From a virus: a stretch of 32,576 nucleotides of DNA. The first letter of the stretch is position 1. Every line of letters begins with the position of its first letter. The stretch spans positions 1 through 32,576 of IMG/VR virus record IMGVR_UViG_3300035183_000451. The stretch is one strand, 5' to 3'. This document shows, in pieces, positions 1 through 8,432 of this stretch. The notes under the pieces are model-generated. The model searched no databases. It saw nothing but the letters and a program-made list of their open reading frames with translations, and was not told the origin of the DNA. A program made the position numbers and the translations under genes.

Positions 1-127
1 TCATCGTGGCTGCAACCGCAACTACAGCGTCGGCAAGTAGCTCTTTATCCACGGCGAGTCCAAACTTCGCTATTGCCCACGCAATGATCCACGCAACCGC
101 AACAGCATAAGTGCGATAGCCCTGCAT
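1..127 (-). CDS. Small holin-like membrane protein, partial
   Basis: This frame starts at an ATG at 127 and runs off the left edge of the window, so only about 42 residues are visible. The start is supported by a GGAGGGA ribosome binding site seven bases upstream. The protein begins MQGYRTYAVAVAWIIAWAIA and is hydrophobic from about residue 7, which suggests at least one membrane segment. It follows the XhlA-like gene at the end of the late block, where holins are commonly encoded. A holin role is inferred from size, hydrophobicity and position. No endolysin is visible in the window, and it may lie to the left. Confidence 0.6.
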   Translation of the reverse strand, partial: MQGYRTYAVAVAWIIAWAIAKFGLAVDKELLADAVVAVAATM

Positions 128-149
128 TAGTGTCCCTCCGGATAGTATT

Positions 150-164
150 CCTCCTGGGAGGAGG
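150..164. repeat. Short inverted repeat between the lysis genes
   Basis: CCTCCT and AGGAGG flank a three-base GGG loop in the gap between the XhlA-like gene and the holin-like gene. There is no T tract on either side, so it is not a classical terminator. It could be an mRNA hairpin in the lysis transcript. Confidence 0.3.
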
Positions 165-202
165 CTTATAATCCATATCATGCAGCCGCGCACGACTTTC
201 CG

Positions 203-523
203 TCATGGCAGCTTGATCCCGAGTGCCGCCAGCCCGATCCTGACCGCGCCGGAACCGCCCAGTATGATCAGAAGGCCGAGGACGATGGCCACTCGAATGC
301 CAAGCTGCTCCATCCTATCCAGGCGGTCTGTGATGGCCTTCTGAGATTGTTCGATCGCCTGATATCGGAGGGCCCATAACTGCTCAAAGTTCGACTGCTT
401 GCTATCGAGGCGGACGATATCGCGCTCGACCCGGCGCAGTTCGTCGAGATATTCCACAGACACCTGCGGTTCATCGCGTCGGGCCATTTCCGGCGGTCCT
501 ACGGCTACGGCTGTTGATGACAT
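203..523 (-). CDS. XhlA-like lysis protein (coiled coil plus C-terminal membrane segment)
   Basis: The gene encodes 106 residues. An upstream in-frame TTG at 541 exists, but the ATG at 523 is preferred because AAGGAG sits four bases before it. Residues 22-72 are charged and helical (YLDELRRVERDIVRLDS and following) and look like a coiled coil. Residues 76-100 form a strongly hydrophobic segment, followed by a short tail ending GIKLP. This architecture matches the XhlA/haemolysin-like family, which in Bacillus phage PBSX cooperates with a holin in lysis. The adjacent holin-like gene agrees. Function is inferred from architecture only; another small membrane anchor is possible. Confidence 0.6.
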   Translation of the reverse strand: MSSTAVAVGPPEMARRDEPQVSVEYLDELRRVERDIVRLDSKQSNFEQLWALRYQAIEQSQKAITDRLDRMEQLGIRVAIVLGLLIILGGSGAVRIGLAALGIKLP

Positions 524-578
524 ATTACTCCTTCCGATCAATTCAGGGGTTGGATGATAATCTCACGGTTCTCGTTCC

Positions 579-1889
579 CTAGAGAACAATGCCACGCGGG
601 CGGGGAGGATTGGAAGATTCCGCGTCATCATAGGAAACGCCTCCGGTCGGCATGGATGTCTTGAACGCATATGAGCCAAAACAGGCGTCAGCAGCATGCA
701 CTTCATAAGTATTCGAAACTGCTGGGACGATAGTCTTGGAAGGCACCACAGAAGAGATGTCATAGCCTCCCGTCCCTGCCGACGGGTCTCCGTCCCAAAC
801 GTTGTTTTTTGCGAACCAGACCTTTCGCACACCTGGGTTCGTATTTACAAACACGCCAATTACGTCGCCACGCTTATAGGCCAATGCTGGAACCAAAACT
901 ACATTGGAGCCATTTATGATAACTGTGCCGCTGTATTCCAGAGCAATAGCGGAACCAAGAAATTCGCTTGTTGTTCGAGACACATCGGCATACCCAATGC
1001 GATAGCCAGATATTGAGTTGCCGCCTTCGGCTGAGGATATATAGACTTCAAACAGCGCCGCTACATTTGATGGAAGCACCTTGTTTGCGCGGACCTGTCG
1101 TGCAGCACCGCCTGATGACGCATTGCGGTATGCCCGCAAATTATTCTGCACAATGGCATACTCGGATGAACTATTCGCTACTGACCAGCTCGTTACTCCA
1201 GCCGGATAGCTCGCGAATGCCCCGGAATCAGGACCAGAAAACCCGGACGGAATCGTTCCGAAGGGCGGTCTGGCGCCAAAGTTCACAGTGTTATGTTCAC
1301 TGTTATTCAGCAGTGACGTGATCGGGAATCTCGTCGTCCCACCGAATCCAGTAGAATATGGGTTCGTCCCAGTAGCAGGATTCCCTGCGCTCGAACTTCC
1401 TCCTTTCCAGGTCCCCATCCCGCTCGTAAAACTGAAAGTCGTGCCCCAAACGCCTCCGGTGCTGGCGTCATAGGCCAACAACATTATTTGAGGATTTGAA
1501 CCAACGGCATTCCAGGTAGTAACGTTGGTTCCGCCTTGCCAGCATTGTCCAGTGTCAAGATACGTAAAGCCGTCGCTAGCGGCACCTCCATAGTTGGCGA
1601 GCGATACGCCGCTCGAAGCCCAGCCGATCGCGCTTCCATATACTTCATAATACCATTTGCCACTCGATGTGCTGAAACCGCTTCTGACTGACCGCCACGA
1701 GTTTTCGGTCGATTCAGCACGTAGGTTGAACGCCGCCAGATTGATGCTGGAATACTTGTCGGAAGGATTCCATGTTTCTGTCGCTGCCCGTGCATTGCGC
1801 GGCGTCATCGCCATAGCTGCTGCACCAGATACTATGGCAGCCCGCCGAGTGATGATGCCAAAACGGCGAGGAAGAACAATCCGGCTCAT
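579..1889 (-). CDS. SPRY-like repeat appendage protein with Tat-type signal
   Basis: The ATG at 1889 gives 436 residues and lies two bases after the stop of the preceding gene. A longer frame overlaps that gene in a different frame and its extra N-terminus is Arg/His-rich, so it is rejected. Residues 1-36 resemble a twin-arginine signal: arginine pairs at 8-9 and 15-16, then a hydrophobic run and ARA-A at about 33-36. The body has two similar beta-rich segments. Each has a GKWYYEVYGS- or ALFEVYIS-like strand, then a pattern such as LLAYDASTGGVWG or RKVWFAKNNVWDGDP, as in SPRY domains. SPRY-type domains occur in some phage appendage proteins and would suit receptor or glycan contact. The export-like signal is unusual for a virion protein and may instead be a chance N-terminus. 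Confidence 0.65.
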   Translation of the reverse strand: MSRIVLPRRFGIITRRAAIVSGAAAMAMTPRNARAATETWNPSDKYSSINLAAFNLRAESTENSWRSVRSGFSTSSGKWYYEVYGSAIGWASSGVSLANYGGAASDGFTYLDTGQCWQGGTNVTTWNAVGSNPQIMLLAYDASTGGVWGTTFSFTSGMGTWKGGSSSAGNPATGTNPYSTGFGGTTRFPITSLLNNSEHNTVNFGARPPFGTIPSGFSGPDSGAFASYPAGVTSWSVANSSSEYAIVQNNLRAYRNASSGGAARQVRANKVLPSNVAALFEVYISSAEGGNSISGYRIGYADVSRTTSEFLGSAIALEYSGTVIINGSNVVLVPALAYKRGDVIGVFVNTNPGVRKVWFAKNNVWDGDPSAGTGGYDISSVVPSKTIVPAVSNTYEVHAADACFGSYAFKTSMPTGGVSYDDAESSNPPRPRGIVL

Positions 1890-1891
1890 AA

Positions 1892-2455
1892 TCAGTTCTT
1901 CACCAACGGCACGGCCACAGAAATGCGTGCGGCGGTGTCTGCGGATGCAGCGGTCAGTTCTACGGATAGACCGTCGCCGGCGTTGAGGCTGGTGGAAGAG
2001 ATCGAGCAACTCGATATCGCGCAGGACGTGGAGATGGTGCCGGTGCATAGGGTCGATGACGTAGCCGGGGACCCTGCAACCCATTTCTTCACCACCACAG
2101 TGGTGGATGCGGCAGGCGATACGCGACAGATGACGCTCGGCACGGTAGAAGCCGCGATCGAAGCAGAGAACGGGATCGCATACACGTCAGGATCGGCGGT
2201 GGTCGGCACGCCCTGGAACGGAACGGACACTGCGGCCGCCCGCGCCGCATTCGGCAACTGCGCAACTGGCACTAAACCAGACCCGTCCAGGCTCGCCATA
2301 CCGTTCGCGGCGCCGAGCCCGAGGGTGGTAAGTGCTGTGGATTTCGAGCACAAATCGGAAAGATTGTTGTTGGCTTGAAGCGCACCGACGCACTGCGCAT
2401 CGGCAGTTCCTGCGATGGCGACGAGGGCGCAAGCGAGTAGCAGCAGACGCTTCAT
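1892..2455 (-). CDS. Short tail-fibre-like protein with Sec signal peptide
   Basis: The gene encodes 187 residues. Its ATG overlaps the stop of the preceding fibre-like gene by four bases (ATGA). Residues 1-20 form a classical Sec signal peptide: MKR, a Leu/Ala core and ADA-Q at the cleavage position. The next stretch, NNNLSDLCSKSTALTTLGLG, followed by LDGSGLVPVAQLP, matches the NNLSDL...TNLGLG...PVAQLP pattern common in phage tail-fibre stems. The rest is Ser/Thr/Ala-rich and beta-like, with several cysteines (VICRV, LCTGTISTSCAISSCSI) that could form disulfides after export. A fibre-stem motif behind a signal peptide is odd, because virion proteins assemble in the cytoplasm. It may be a secreted accessory or decoy protein. 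Confidence 0.65.
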   Translation of the reverse strand: MKRLLLLACALVAIAGTADAQCVGALQANNNLSDLCSKSTALTTLGLGAANGMASLDGSGLVPVAQLPNAARAAAVSVPFQGVPTTADPDVYAIPFSASIAASTVPSVICRVSPAASTTVVVKKWVAGSPATSSTLCTGTISTSCAISSCSISSTSLNAGDGLSVELTAASADTAARISVAVPLVKN

Positions 2456-3324
2456 GTCAGAACCCCGATTGCGATATAGTTTACCACTGTGCCAGTCTGT
2501 GCGACGCCCGACGAGTTATAGGCCTTCGCCACGCAAGAGGAAGCGGTAGGAGCGGAATCGAGGTTGGCATAATCCGTGTCCCCCGCGCCGACCGCCGTAA
2601 GGGTGACGATAGGAGCCGAGGCGAAGCTCGAAGAAAACGTGATCGTGACGGTCCCTCCGGCTCCCGTGGTCGCCGACCCGGCCTCTATCGCAATGGTGTT
2701 CGCTCCCGAATTGATTGGGAGGCGCACGATGAATGGCACACTGGCCGAACCTGAAGGGTTATATCCGGCGGGGGCATTCACCCACGAGACCGCCGCCCCC
2801 GAGCCATTCGATTGGAGAATCTGCCCCGCCGTGCCGTAGTTCGCCCCCCCGATGCCGATGGCACCGCTGGCATTGATGCGAAGCCGTTCGGCCGAATTGG
2901 TGGCTATCCCGACAGTGTTCGCGGCCGGGAGGAAAACCCCATTCGATGGGACCGAGGAACTGGACGGGATGAGGCCCGCCCCCGTGACGGTCCCGGTGGC
3001 TGATAGGGTCCCTCCGAATGTCCCGTTGCCCGACGCGGTGACGGACGCGGGCGTAAAGGTGGTCACGGTCAGGGTGGAAATGGTCGCGGTGCCGGAAACG
3101 TTGAGCGTCGTGGCCGAGAGCGTGGCAATGCCTGTGATGTTGAAGTTGCCGACGTTCCAGTTTGCGGTGAGCGGCGACTGTCCGTCCCGAGCCACGCTTC
3201 CCGTCAGCGCGGCAGCTATGTCTGTGTGGACGTTATTCATGTCCGCCGCAATGATCGTCGTTCCCGCCACGAATGGCGTCGGCGGGATCGGAAGAGTGTA
3301 TGTGCCAGAACCATTACGCGGCAT
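2452..3324 (-). CDS. Tail-fibre/appendage-like structural protein
   Basis: The gene encodes 290 residues from an ATG preceded by AAGGACG. The N-terminus (MPRNGSGTYTLPIPPTPFVAG, then NNVHTDIAAALTGSVARDGQ) is typical of phage tail-fibre attachment ends seen in many podovirus and siphovirus genomes. It is followed by a Ser/Thr/Gly-rich segment (SATTLNVSGTATISTLTV) that suggests a triple-stranded beta fibre. The C-terminal part has VTITFSSSFASAPIVTLTAVG, resembling small receptor-binding beta domains. It overlaps the next gene by four bases. Its likely role is an adhesin part; its host receptor cannot be read from the sequence. Confidence 0.7.
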   Translation of the reverse strand: MPRNGSGTYTLPIPPTPFVAGTTIIAADMNNVHTDIAAALTGSVARDGQSPLTANWNVGNFNITGIATLSATTLNVSGTATISTLTVTTFTPASVTASGNGTFGGTLSATGTVTGAGLIPSSSSVPSNGVFLPAANTVGIATNSAERLRINASGAIGIGGANYGTAGQILQSNGSGAAVSWVNAPAGYNPSGSASVPFIVRLPINSGANTIAIEAGSATTGAGGTVTITFSSSFASAPIVTLTAVGAGDTDYANLDSAPTASSCVAKAYNSSGVAQTGTVVNYIAIGVLT

Positions 3325-3335
3325 TGGCGTCGTCC

Positions 3336-5441
3336 TTAGTTGGTCTGCATTGGAAGAGTGACGGCGGCGCCGCCTGTTAGCGCACGCAATAGCCTCTCAC
3401 GTTCATACTGGCTAAGCGCATCGAAGGCACGACGCGCATCCACGCGGTCCAGGGTCCTGGCGATCTCCGCCCGATCGGTGGACATCAGCGCTTTTGCAAT
3501 TTGCTCGGACGTATCCACCCCGCCATGCCGTGAGCGGGTTTCCAGGCGCCGGAGCAATTCCCAGGTCGGCCTGCCACCGCTCGCACCGAGCCGCAGCAGG
3601 TCGCCGACCAACGCGCCGGTCATGTCATCCAGCGCCTGGTCGCCCATGAGCAGACGGGCTGTGTGAGACCCGGCGCGTGGGCTGATGGCGCGGTTCGTGT
3701 CGCGAATGGCGAGCTCCGCTTGCATCGCTTTCACGAATGACTGGTAATCGTCAGGACTGTCGAACAGCCTGGCGATCTTGCTCGAAAGGTCCCGGTCCTC
3801 GATCATACGCCGTACGAAATTGCCAGCCGTCGACGGGTCTGTCGACCGATCGGTCAGCGCCCGTGCGGCGCCGAGACGGAAGAACTCCCGGTATCCCTCT
3901 GGGATGTTATCGAGCATACGGGCGACGGTATCCCGATCGGCTGTGATCAGCCGGCGGCCCATATTGATCGCATCCATTGCCTCGGACGGGCCGCCCCAAG
4001 CCGCCCGAGCCGCGGCATAATCTGGGTTCCCGCGATCCAATTGCGCGACAAACGACTTCCGCAGGTCGTTCAGCGCCCGGCCCCGTTCGTCGAGATGGAG
4101 GCGTCCGTCGATGCCCCGATAGCCTTCCAAAATCTCGTCGAGACCGCGCTTGATGGAGTCCAGGGATCGCATGTTCGGCTGGCCGACGATCCTTGGCGTG
4201 CCGTCTTCCGCGAACTGGATCGCCGGGTCTGCCATTGGGACCGGCGGCTCACCGCGCAGTCGGCGTGCTTCATTCTCGATACGCTGGATGTTGAGACCAC
4301 GAGCCAGACCCTCGCGCGCCTCCTTGCTCTCGAGAAACCGGCGGACATCTTCCGTCATGCCAAAGGGCCGGCTGAACGCTTTTTCGTAGAGCGGAGCAGC
4401 GGCCATCTCCCGCTGGCGCATCAGACCCTGCGTCACTTCCGCCACGCTAGTCCCGGAACCTGGCGCGATCATCCGATCGACATCCGCTGCGATCCGGTCA
4501 GGCGTCGAAAACCGCCTCGCCTCGACCAGCTGGTCGGCGATATTCATGGATGGACCTGGCCTATTTGCCGCCGTCGCGGCAAGCTGTCTGACCGGCGCCC
4601 CTCCTACATCCGCGAGAGTTATGGGCTTGTCGGCCGGAGCGTTATTGATCAATGCACGGACGGTCGGCGTGTCCATGCCAGCTTGGTCCAATGCGCGCCC
4701 GACGATCCTTTCTGACTTCGGCACCGGGTTCCCGATCCCGAGCAGATTTGCCGCCCCGCGCGATATGGCTCCTCCGGCGGCTGATGCGCCGGCAAGGAGC
4801 GGAGGGACGGCGGCTCCCATCATCATGCCTCGTGCGGCCCCTTCGAGCCGTGGGATAATCCCTCCTTCCGCGTCACCTGCGCCGGCCACGGCACCCAAGG
4901 CGGCGCCCTGCCGCATCATCGTCAACACAGGAGTGTCGAGCGCCGCAACCGATGCGCCGCGCAGGAGGCCGGCTGCGCCAGCCGGAATTGCGGCGGCAGC
5001 CCCGCCCGCGATTTCCAGCCCCCGTCCGAGATAGGGATTGTTCTGTCTGAATACCTCGGCATTCTGACGCATCGCGTTGGTGGTGCGTTCATAGCCGGAC
5101 TTGAAGCCTTCGCCCCGGAGCATACTTACCAAGCCAGAAATTGCGCCGGCTGCTTCATCAGTCAGGCCGAGAGACATCCCGGACATGATCGCCTGCTGCG
5201 TGGAGCCGGATGCGCTGGTCAGGCCGACATGGCGGTTGAAGTCAGAACGGTCCAGCTTCCCTTTATAGAATGCGTCATATGTCGCATTGGCAATGTCCAG
5301 GTCGGACTTGCCTTTCACATAGTTATCGAACTCCTCGCGCGGCAGGGCATTCGCATAGAAGCGGTCGTACAAGGCGCCGAGCATCTGCTCGCGCATCCCT
5401 GGCTCGAGGGTCGGGGCTTCCCCGTAGCTGCGCGATGCCAT
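3336..5441 (-). CDS. Ejection/internal virion-like protein
   Basis: The protein has 701 residues and starts at an ATG sharing one base with the stop of the preceding gene (TGATG). The N-terminal 75 residues are charged and helical (LYDRFYANALPREEFDNYVK). Residues roughly 140-235 are Ala/Gly-rich (GGAAAAIPAGAAGLLRG), suggesting membrane-active helices. The remainder is long, helical and rich in Arg/Asp/Glu. This combination, plus its place after the wall-hydrolase protein and before the fibre genes, fits a podovirus ejection protein that leaves the capsid to form part of a DNA channel. No catalytic motif was recognised. The assignment rests on size, composition and gene order. Confidence 0.6.
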   Translation of the reverse strand: MASRSYGEAPTLEPGMREQMLGALYDRFYANALPREEFDNYVKGKSDLDIANATYDAFYKGKLDRSDFNRHVGLTSASGSTQQAIMSGMSLGLTDEAAGAISGLVSMLRGEGFKSGYERTTNAMRQNAEVFRQNNPYLGRGLEIAGGAAAAIPAGAAGLLRGASVAALDTPVLTMMRQGAALGAVAGAGDAEGGIIPRLEGAARGMMMGAAVPPLLAGASAAGGAISRGAANLLGIGNPVPKSERIVGRALDQAGMDTPTVRALINNAPADKPITLADVGGAPVRQLAATAANRPGPSMNIADQLVEARRFSTPDRIAADVDRMIAPGSGTSVAEVTQGLMRQREMAAAPLYEKAFSRPFGMTEDVRRFLESKEAREGLARGLNIQRIENEARRLRGEPPVPMADPAIQFAEDGTPRIVGQPNMRSLDSIKRGLDEILEGYRGIDGRLHLDERGRALNDLRKSFVAQLDRGNPDYAAARAAWGGPSEAMDAINMGRRLITADRDTVARMLDNIPEGYREFFRLGAARALTDRSTDPSTAGNFVRRMIEDRDLSSKIARLFDSPDDYQSFVKAMQAELAIRDTNRAISPRAGSHTARLLMGDQALDDMTGALVGDLLRLGASGGRPTWELLRRLETRSRHGGVDTSEQIAKALMSTDRAEIARTLDRVDARRAFDALSQYERERLLRALTGGAAVTLPMQTN

Positions 5442-7414
5442 CAGCGCCTCCCCGACAACGGTATGCCAAGCGGGTTTTCGTTACCTGGTTTCGCGGGCTC
5501 TCCCGGGACGATTATCGGCGGGGCGACTTCTGGGGGAGGATTGACATAATTAACGATCACTTGGTCCGGATCGAGGCCGAAGCTCTTCGCCAGACGGCTG
5601 AATTGCTCGCGCACGTTCTCATACGTGCGACGCTGCGACTTGTAGATCGCATCGGCTTGATCAACGAACTCCTGGCGCAGCGATGGCGCCATGCGCTCGC
5701 CCCGGAGGATGCGCGCGACGAGACCCTGAATCCGCTCGCCGAAGCTGCCTGATGACGCTGCCGTCGCGAATTCGGATTCCCGCACGACAGAGTTCGGGTC
5801 GAGAAGTTTGACTATACTGTAAAGCAGCGCCATGTCACCCGCGCCGGTGTTGGCCTTGGCCGCCTCGACGAGCTTCTGATGCGCGTCCTGGATGATCCGG
5901 AAGTCGTTCGTGAGTTTCGTGTATTCATCCCGGAGTGTGTTCGCGCGGTCGAAGCCCTTGCGCGCCGGGTCTTCCGGACCGCCTGGGATTGCTTCCAATC
6001 GCACATCCGAAACGCCAGCGGGGCGATATCCAGAGGGCGGGGGCTGCGGCCTATTCGGATCAGCCGGGCCGCCTGGAATAGGCGCCAGCCGCTCGCCTTG
6101 CTGCGTATAGCCAGACGGAGGAGGCTGCTGCCTGTTAGGATCGGCGGGCCCGCCTGGTATTGGCTCGATCCTCCCATCTGGCCCTGGGCGGAAGCCGGAC
6201 GGGATTTCCGGTGCGTTAACCAGCCCGGCGGCGTCAGGGCGCGGCACCATCACGGTCGATCCGTCAGGCCGGCGAATAGGCACAAGGTCACGATCCGGCC
6301 CGCGCGGATCGTATGCCGTGCCCATGGGTTGCCACGTCTTCCCCTGGTCGTAGCTTATGACCTTTTGCATTAGCCCGCCGCTGAGCGGGACTTCCTGCAC
6401 GGTCGCGGCGGGCGCCTCCTTTGCGACGAATGGCGCAATCCCCTGCGCCAGCGCCCGAACGCGCGGATTGGTGGATTGGAGCCCCCTGAGATAGATGGCC
6501 ATCAGGGCCTGGTTCTGATCGGGCGGCCGGGTGGGAATGCCCGGCACGCCGGCGGCATTGGCCGCTGCCGCTGTTTGCGGCTGGGCTACCGCCGCTGTCT
6601 GCTGCGGGGGCGCCTGAGGCGCTCCCTGCTGCGGCATACCCACGTCGAGACCGCGGAAAAAGACATGGTTGCCTATCGCCGTACGGTTCGCCGGATCGCC
6701 GGCCATCGCCTGGCCGACCCAAGGCGCCGTCGCGGTCCGCGGGTTCGCAAAGTGAAGCGCGCCGCCGGTGGGGTCCGGTATCTTTCCCGATACGACGTCA
6801 TCGTAGATTTTCGCAGCCGCCTGATACTCAGGGCTGGCGGGGTCGAAGCGGCGCGGGTCATTCCCGCTCCCCGGGTTCCAGGGCGAGAACTGCATCGGCG
6901 CCGTCACGACGGATGTGGTATCGTTCCCCCACTTCCCTGTCCGCAGGCGGTTGTTGATGACATGAGCAACTGCAGCCATGCCTGCTGGCCCCTCTCCGCC
7001 TGCTTCCGCCAGCATTGTGCGGATACCCGCATCGCGCGGGTCGAGGGAACCTGCCTGCGTCGAGGGCGATGGCGGGGTGGACGTGGGGGCAGCTGGCGCC
7101 GGCGCAGACGGGGTTCCCGTGGGCGCGGAAGGCGCCTGGCCCTTGCCCATCAGAGCGTCCGCGACGGACCTTTGGAAGGATGCCGTTTCCTCTTTATCCG
7201 CGTCGATCCGGTCCTTGATCGCCTCGTCGGCCTTACGGATGTCCCAGCCGGCGATTAGCGCCTGCGCGACACGGTTGACCCCCTCCCATGGCGACCGGAT
7301 CGGCGCCGTGGAGGTGCCGGCTTTCAGCAAATCTTCCGCGGTCGCGCGGCGGCGAAGGGCGATTGCGAGAGCGGGGTCAACCAAGAAGAGTTGAGAGTAT
7401 GATGCCTCACTCAT
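5441..7414 (-). CDS. SleB-type cell-wall hydrolase fused to a virion protein
   Basis: The protein has 657 residues and its start overlaps the preceding gene by eight bases. After a helical N-terminus and a Pro/Ala/Ser linker (about 95-122), residues 128-253 form a Hydrolase_2 (SleB-like) domain: MLAEAGGEG with the candidate catalytic Glu at 137 or 141, VAHVINNRL, MQFSPWN, GALHFANP and GNHVFF. Such domains cut peptidoglycan. A Gln/Pro/Ala-rich linker follows. Residues about 410-480 then carry three copies of a Pro-Gly motif, IPGGPADPNR or similar, and the C-terminal part is helical. In podoviruses a wall-cutting ejected protein opens the peptidoglycan during infection; that role is inferred here. 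Another possibility is a lytic enzyme for release, but the size and position in the morphogenesis block favour a virion component. Confidence 0.8.
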   Translation of the reverse strand: MSEASYSQLFLVDPALAIALRRRATAEDLLKAGTSTAPIRSPWEGVNRVAQALIAGWDIRKADEAIKDRIDADKEETASFQRSVADALMGKGQAPSAPTGTPSAPAPAAPTSTPPSPSTQAGSLDPRDAGIRTMLAEAGGEGPAGMAAVAHVINNRLRTGKWGNDTTSVVTAPMQFSPWNPGSGNDPRRFDPASPEYQAAAKIYDDVVSGKIPDPTGGALHFANPRTATAPWVGQAMAGDPANRTAIGNHVFFRGLDVGMPQQGAPQAPPQQTAAVAQPQTAAAANAAGVPGIPTRPPDQNQALMAIYLRGLQSTNPRVRALAQGIAPFVAKEAPAATVQEVPLSGGLMQKVISYDQGKTWQPMGTAYDPRGPDRDLVPIRRPDGSTVMVPRPDAAGLVNAPEIPSGFRPGPDGRIEPIPGGPADPNRQQPPPSGYTQQGERLAPIPGGPADPNRPQPPPSGYRPAGVSDVRLEAIPGGPEDPARKGFDRANTLRDEYTKLTNDFRIIQDAHQKLVEAAKANTGAGDMALLYSIVKLLDPNSVVRESEFATAASSGSFGERIQGLVARILRGERMAPSLRQEFVDQADAIYKSQRRTYENVREQFSRLAKSFGLDPDQVIVNYVNPPPEVAPPIIVPGEPAKPGNENPLGIPLSGRR

Positions 7415-8432
7415 TCCCTACCGCCTTCCGATAATCGACCATCAGGAAGCCGATCGGATGGCGCACCACGGCATCCGGCCGAACGGCCGCGACCTCATCA
7501 GCCATCAGACCGATCTCTCTACAGCCACCGACGAAGTCGTAGCTGTAAACCGCCAGTCCGTTCCGCAGGCGGCCTACTTGGCGGATGTTCTGCTTGAGAC
7601 GACGATCCGACCACCTGATACCAGCTGCCCCGAGAGTTCCGGCGAGCCCGAAAAGACCACCGAGTATGGAATTGGAATTCGCCAATTGAGCATTGTAAGC
7701 GGCAAGCTGATTGGCGTAGCCCTGATTGTATGCCCCCACCACGTCGGTCGGCGCTATGGGAGTGCTAGGTGTTTGCTGGAACTGTGGGATTGACACCTGC
7801 TGGCCGGTTAGCAGCGCGTTTGCTTCGTTCAGAGGAACACCGCGCAAACCGGCCTCTTGCTGCAACGCCTGCCCGGCAATATTCCCGCCCTGCGCCACTG
7901 TCTGTAGCCAAGCGTCGTTCCTGGCCTGGTTGAAATTGCGATACTCATTCTCCCAAGCCGCCGATCCCGGCGCGATACCGGCGTTGAGCAGCCTGGCCCG
8001 CATGGCCTCTTCTGCCTGCGCAAACCTCGGCTCTAGCCTCGCAAAGGCAGCCCTTTCGGCCTCCGACCGATACTTGTCGTAATCAGTAGAGATCGGGTTG
8101 GAGAGCATGGCGCGAGTGTTGCCAAGCAGCGTGTTGGCCGTCTCGCCGTATGTGGTCTGCCCCTGGGTGGTGAGATCATAGATCCGCTGCTGCTCCGGGG
8201 ACAGGATCGTCCGCACGGTCCATTGCGGGCCGGACCCATTGATCAGGTTGCCTTTCGCGTCGTACTGCGGGACATAATTCTCCGTGTATATGATAGACCC
8301 GGTTGGGCCTATCTGGTTCACATTGTTCAAATGCGACTGGGCCTGCGCGGTCGCGAGGTTCGAGGCCGTCTGCGCCTCGGCGACCTTGACCGGGTTAGGC
8401 GGTGGCGGCGGCGACGGGGCGGATTTTTGCAT
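7407..8432 (-). CDS. Virion protein with C-terminal S74-type chaperone domain
   Basis: The protein has 341 residues. The N-terminus is Pro-rich (SAPSPPPPPNP), followed by a helical and Gln/Ala/Asn-rich body. A Gly-rich hydrophobic stretch (ILGGLFGLAGTLGAAGI) precedes the C-terminal domain. That domain starts WSDRRLKQNIRQVGRL and continues YSYDFVG, IGLMADEVAAVRPDAV and VDYRKAV, the hallmark of intramolecular chaperone (Peptidase_S74) ends. In characterised members a Ser and a Lys of the SDxxLKxNI motif self-cleave after trimer folding; both residues are present. The body is not an obvious fibre, so it may be an ejection or tail-tip component. Its start overlaps the acetyltransferase gene by 38 bases. 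Confidence 0.75.
   Translation of the reverse strand: MQKSAPSPPPPPNPVKVAEAQTASNLATAQAQSHLNNVNQIGPTGSIIYTENYVPQYDAKGNLINGSGPQWTVRTILSPEQQRIYDLTTQGQTTYGETANTLLGNTRAMLSNPISTDYDKYRSEAERAAFARLEPRFAQAEEAMRARLLNAGIAPGSAAWENEYRNFNQARNDAWLQTVAQGGNIAGQALQQEAGLRGVPLNEANALLTGQQVSIPQFQQTPSTPIAPTDVVGAYNQGYANQLAAYNAQLANSNSILGGLFGLAGTLGAAGIRWSDRRLKQNIRQVGRLRNGLAVYSYDFVGGCREIGLMADEVAAVRPDAVVRHPIGFLMVDYRKAVGNE

Noticed and set aside
568-587. A terminator at the end of the SPRY-like gene (GTTCTC/GAGAAC)
   Set aside because: The stem is only six base pairs with an eight-base loop and no T tract, so it is too weak to call.
1890-2084. N-terminal extension of the SPRY-like protein
   Set aside because: It overlaps the signal-peptide gene in another frame and is Arg/His-rich. 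The ATG at 1889 follows that gene's stop by two bases and starts a plausible export signal.
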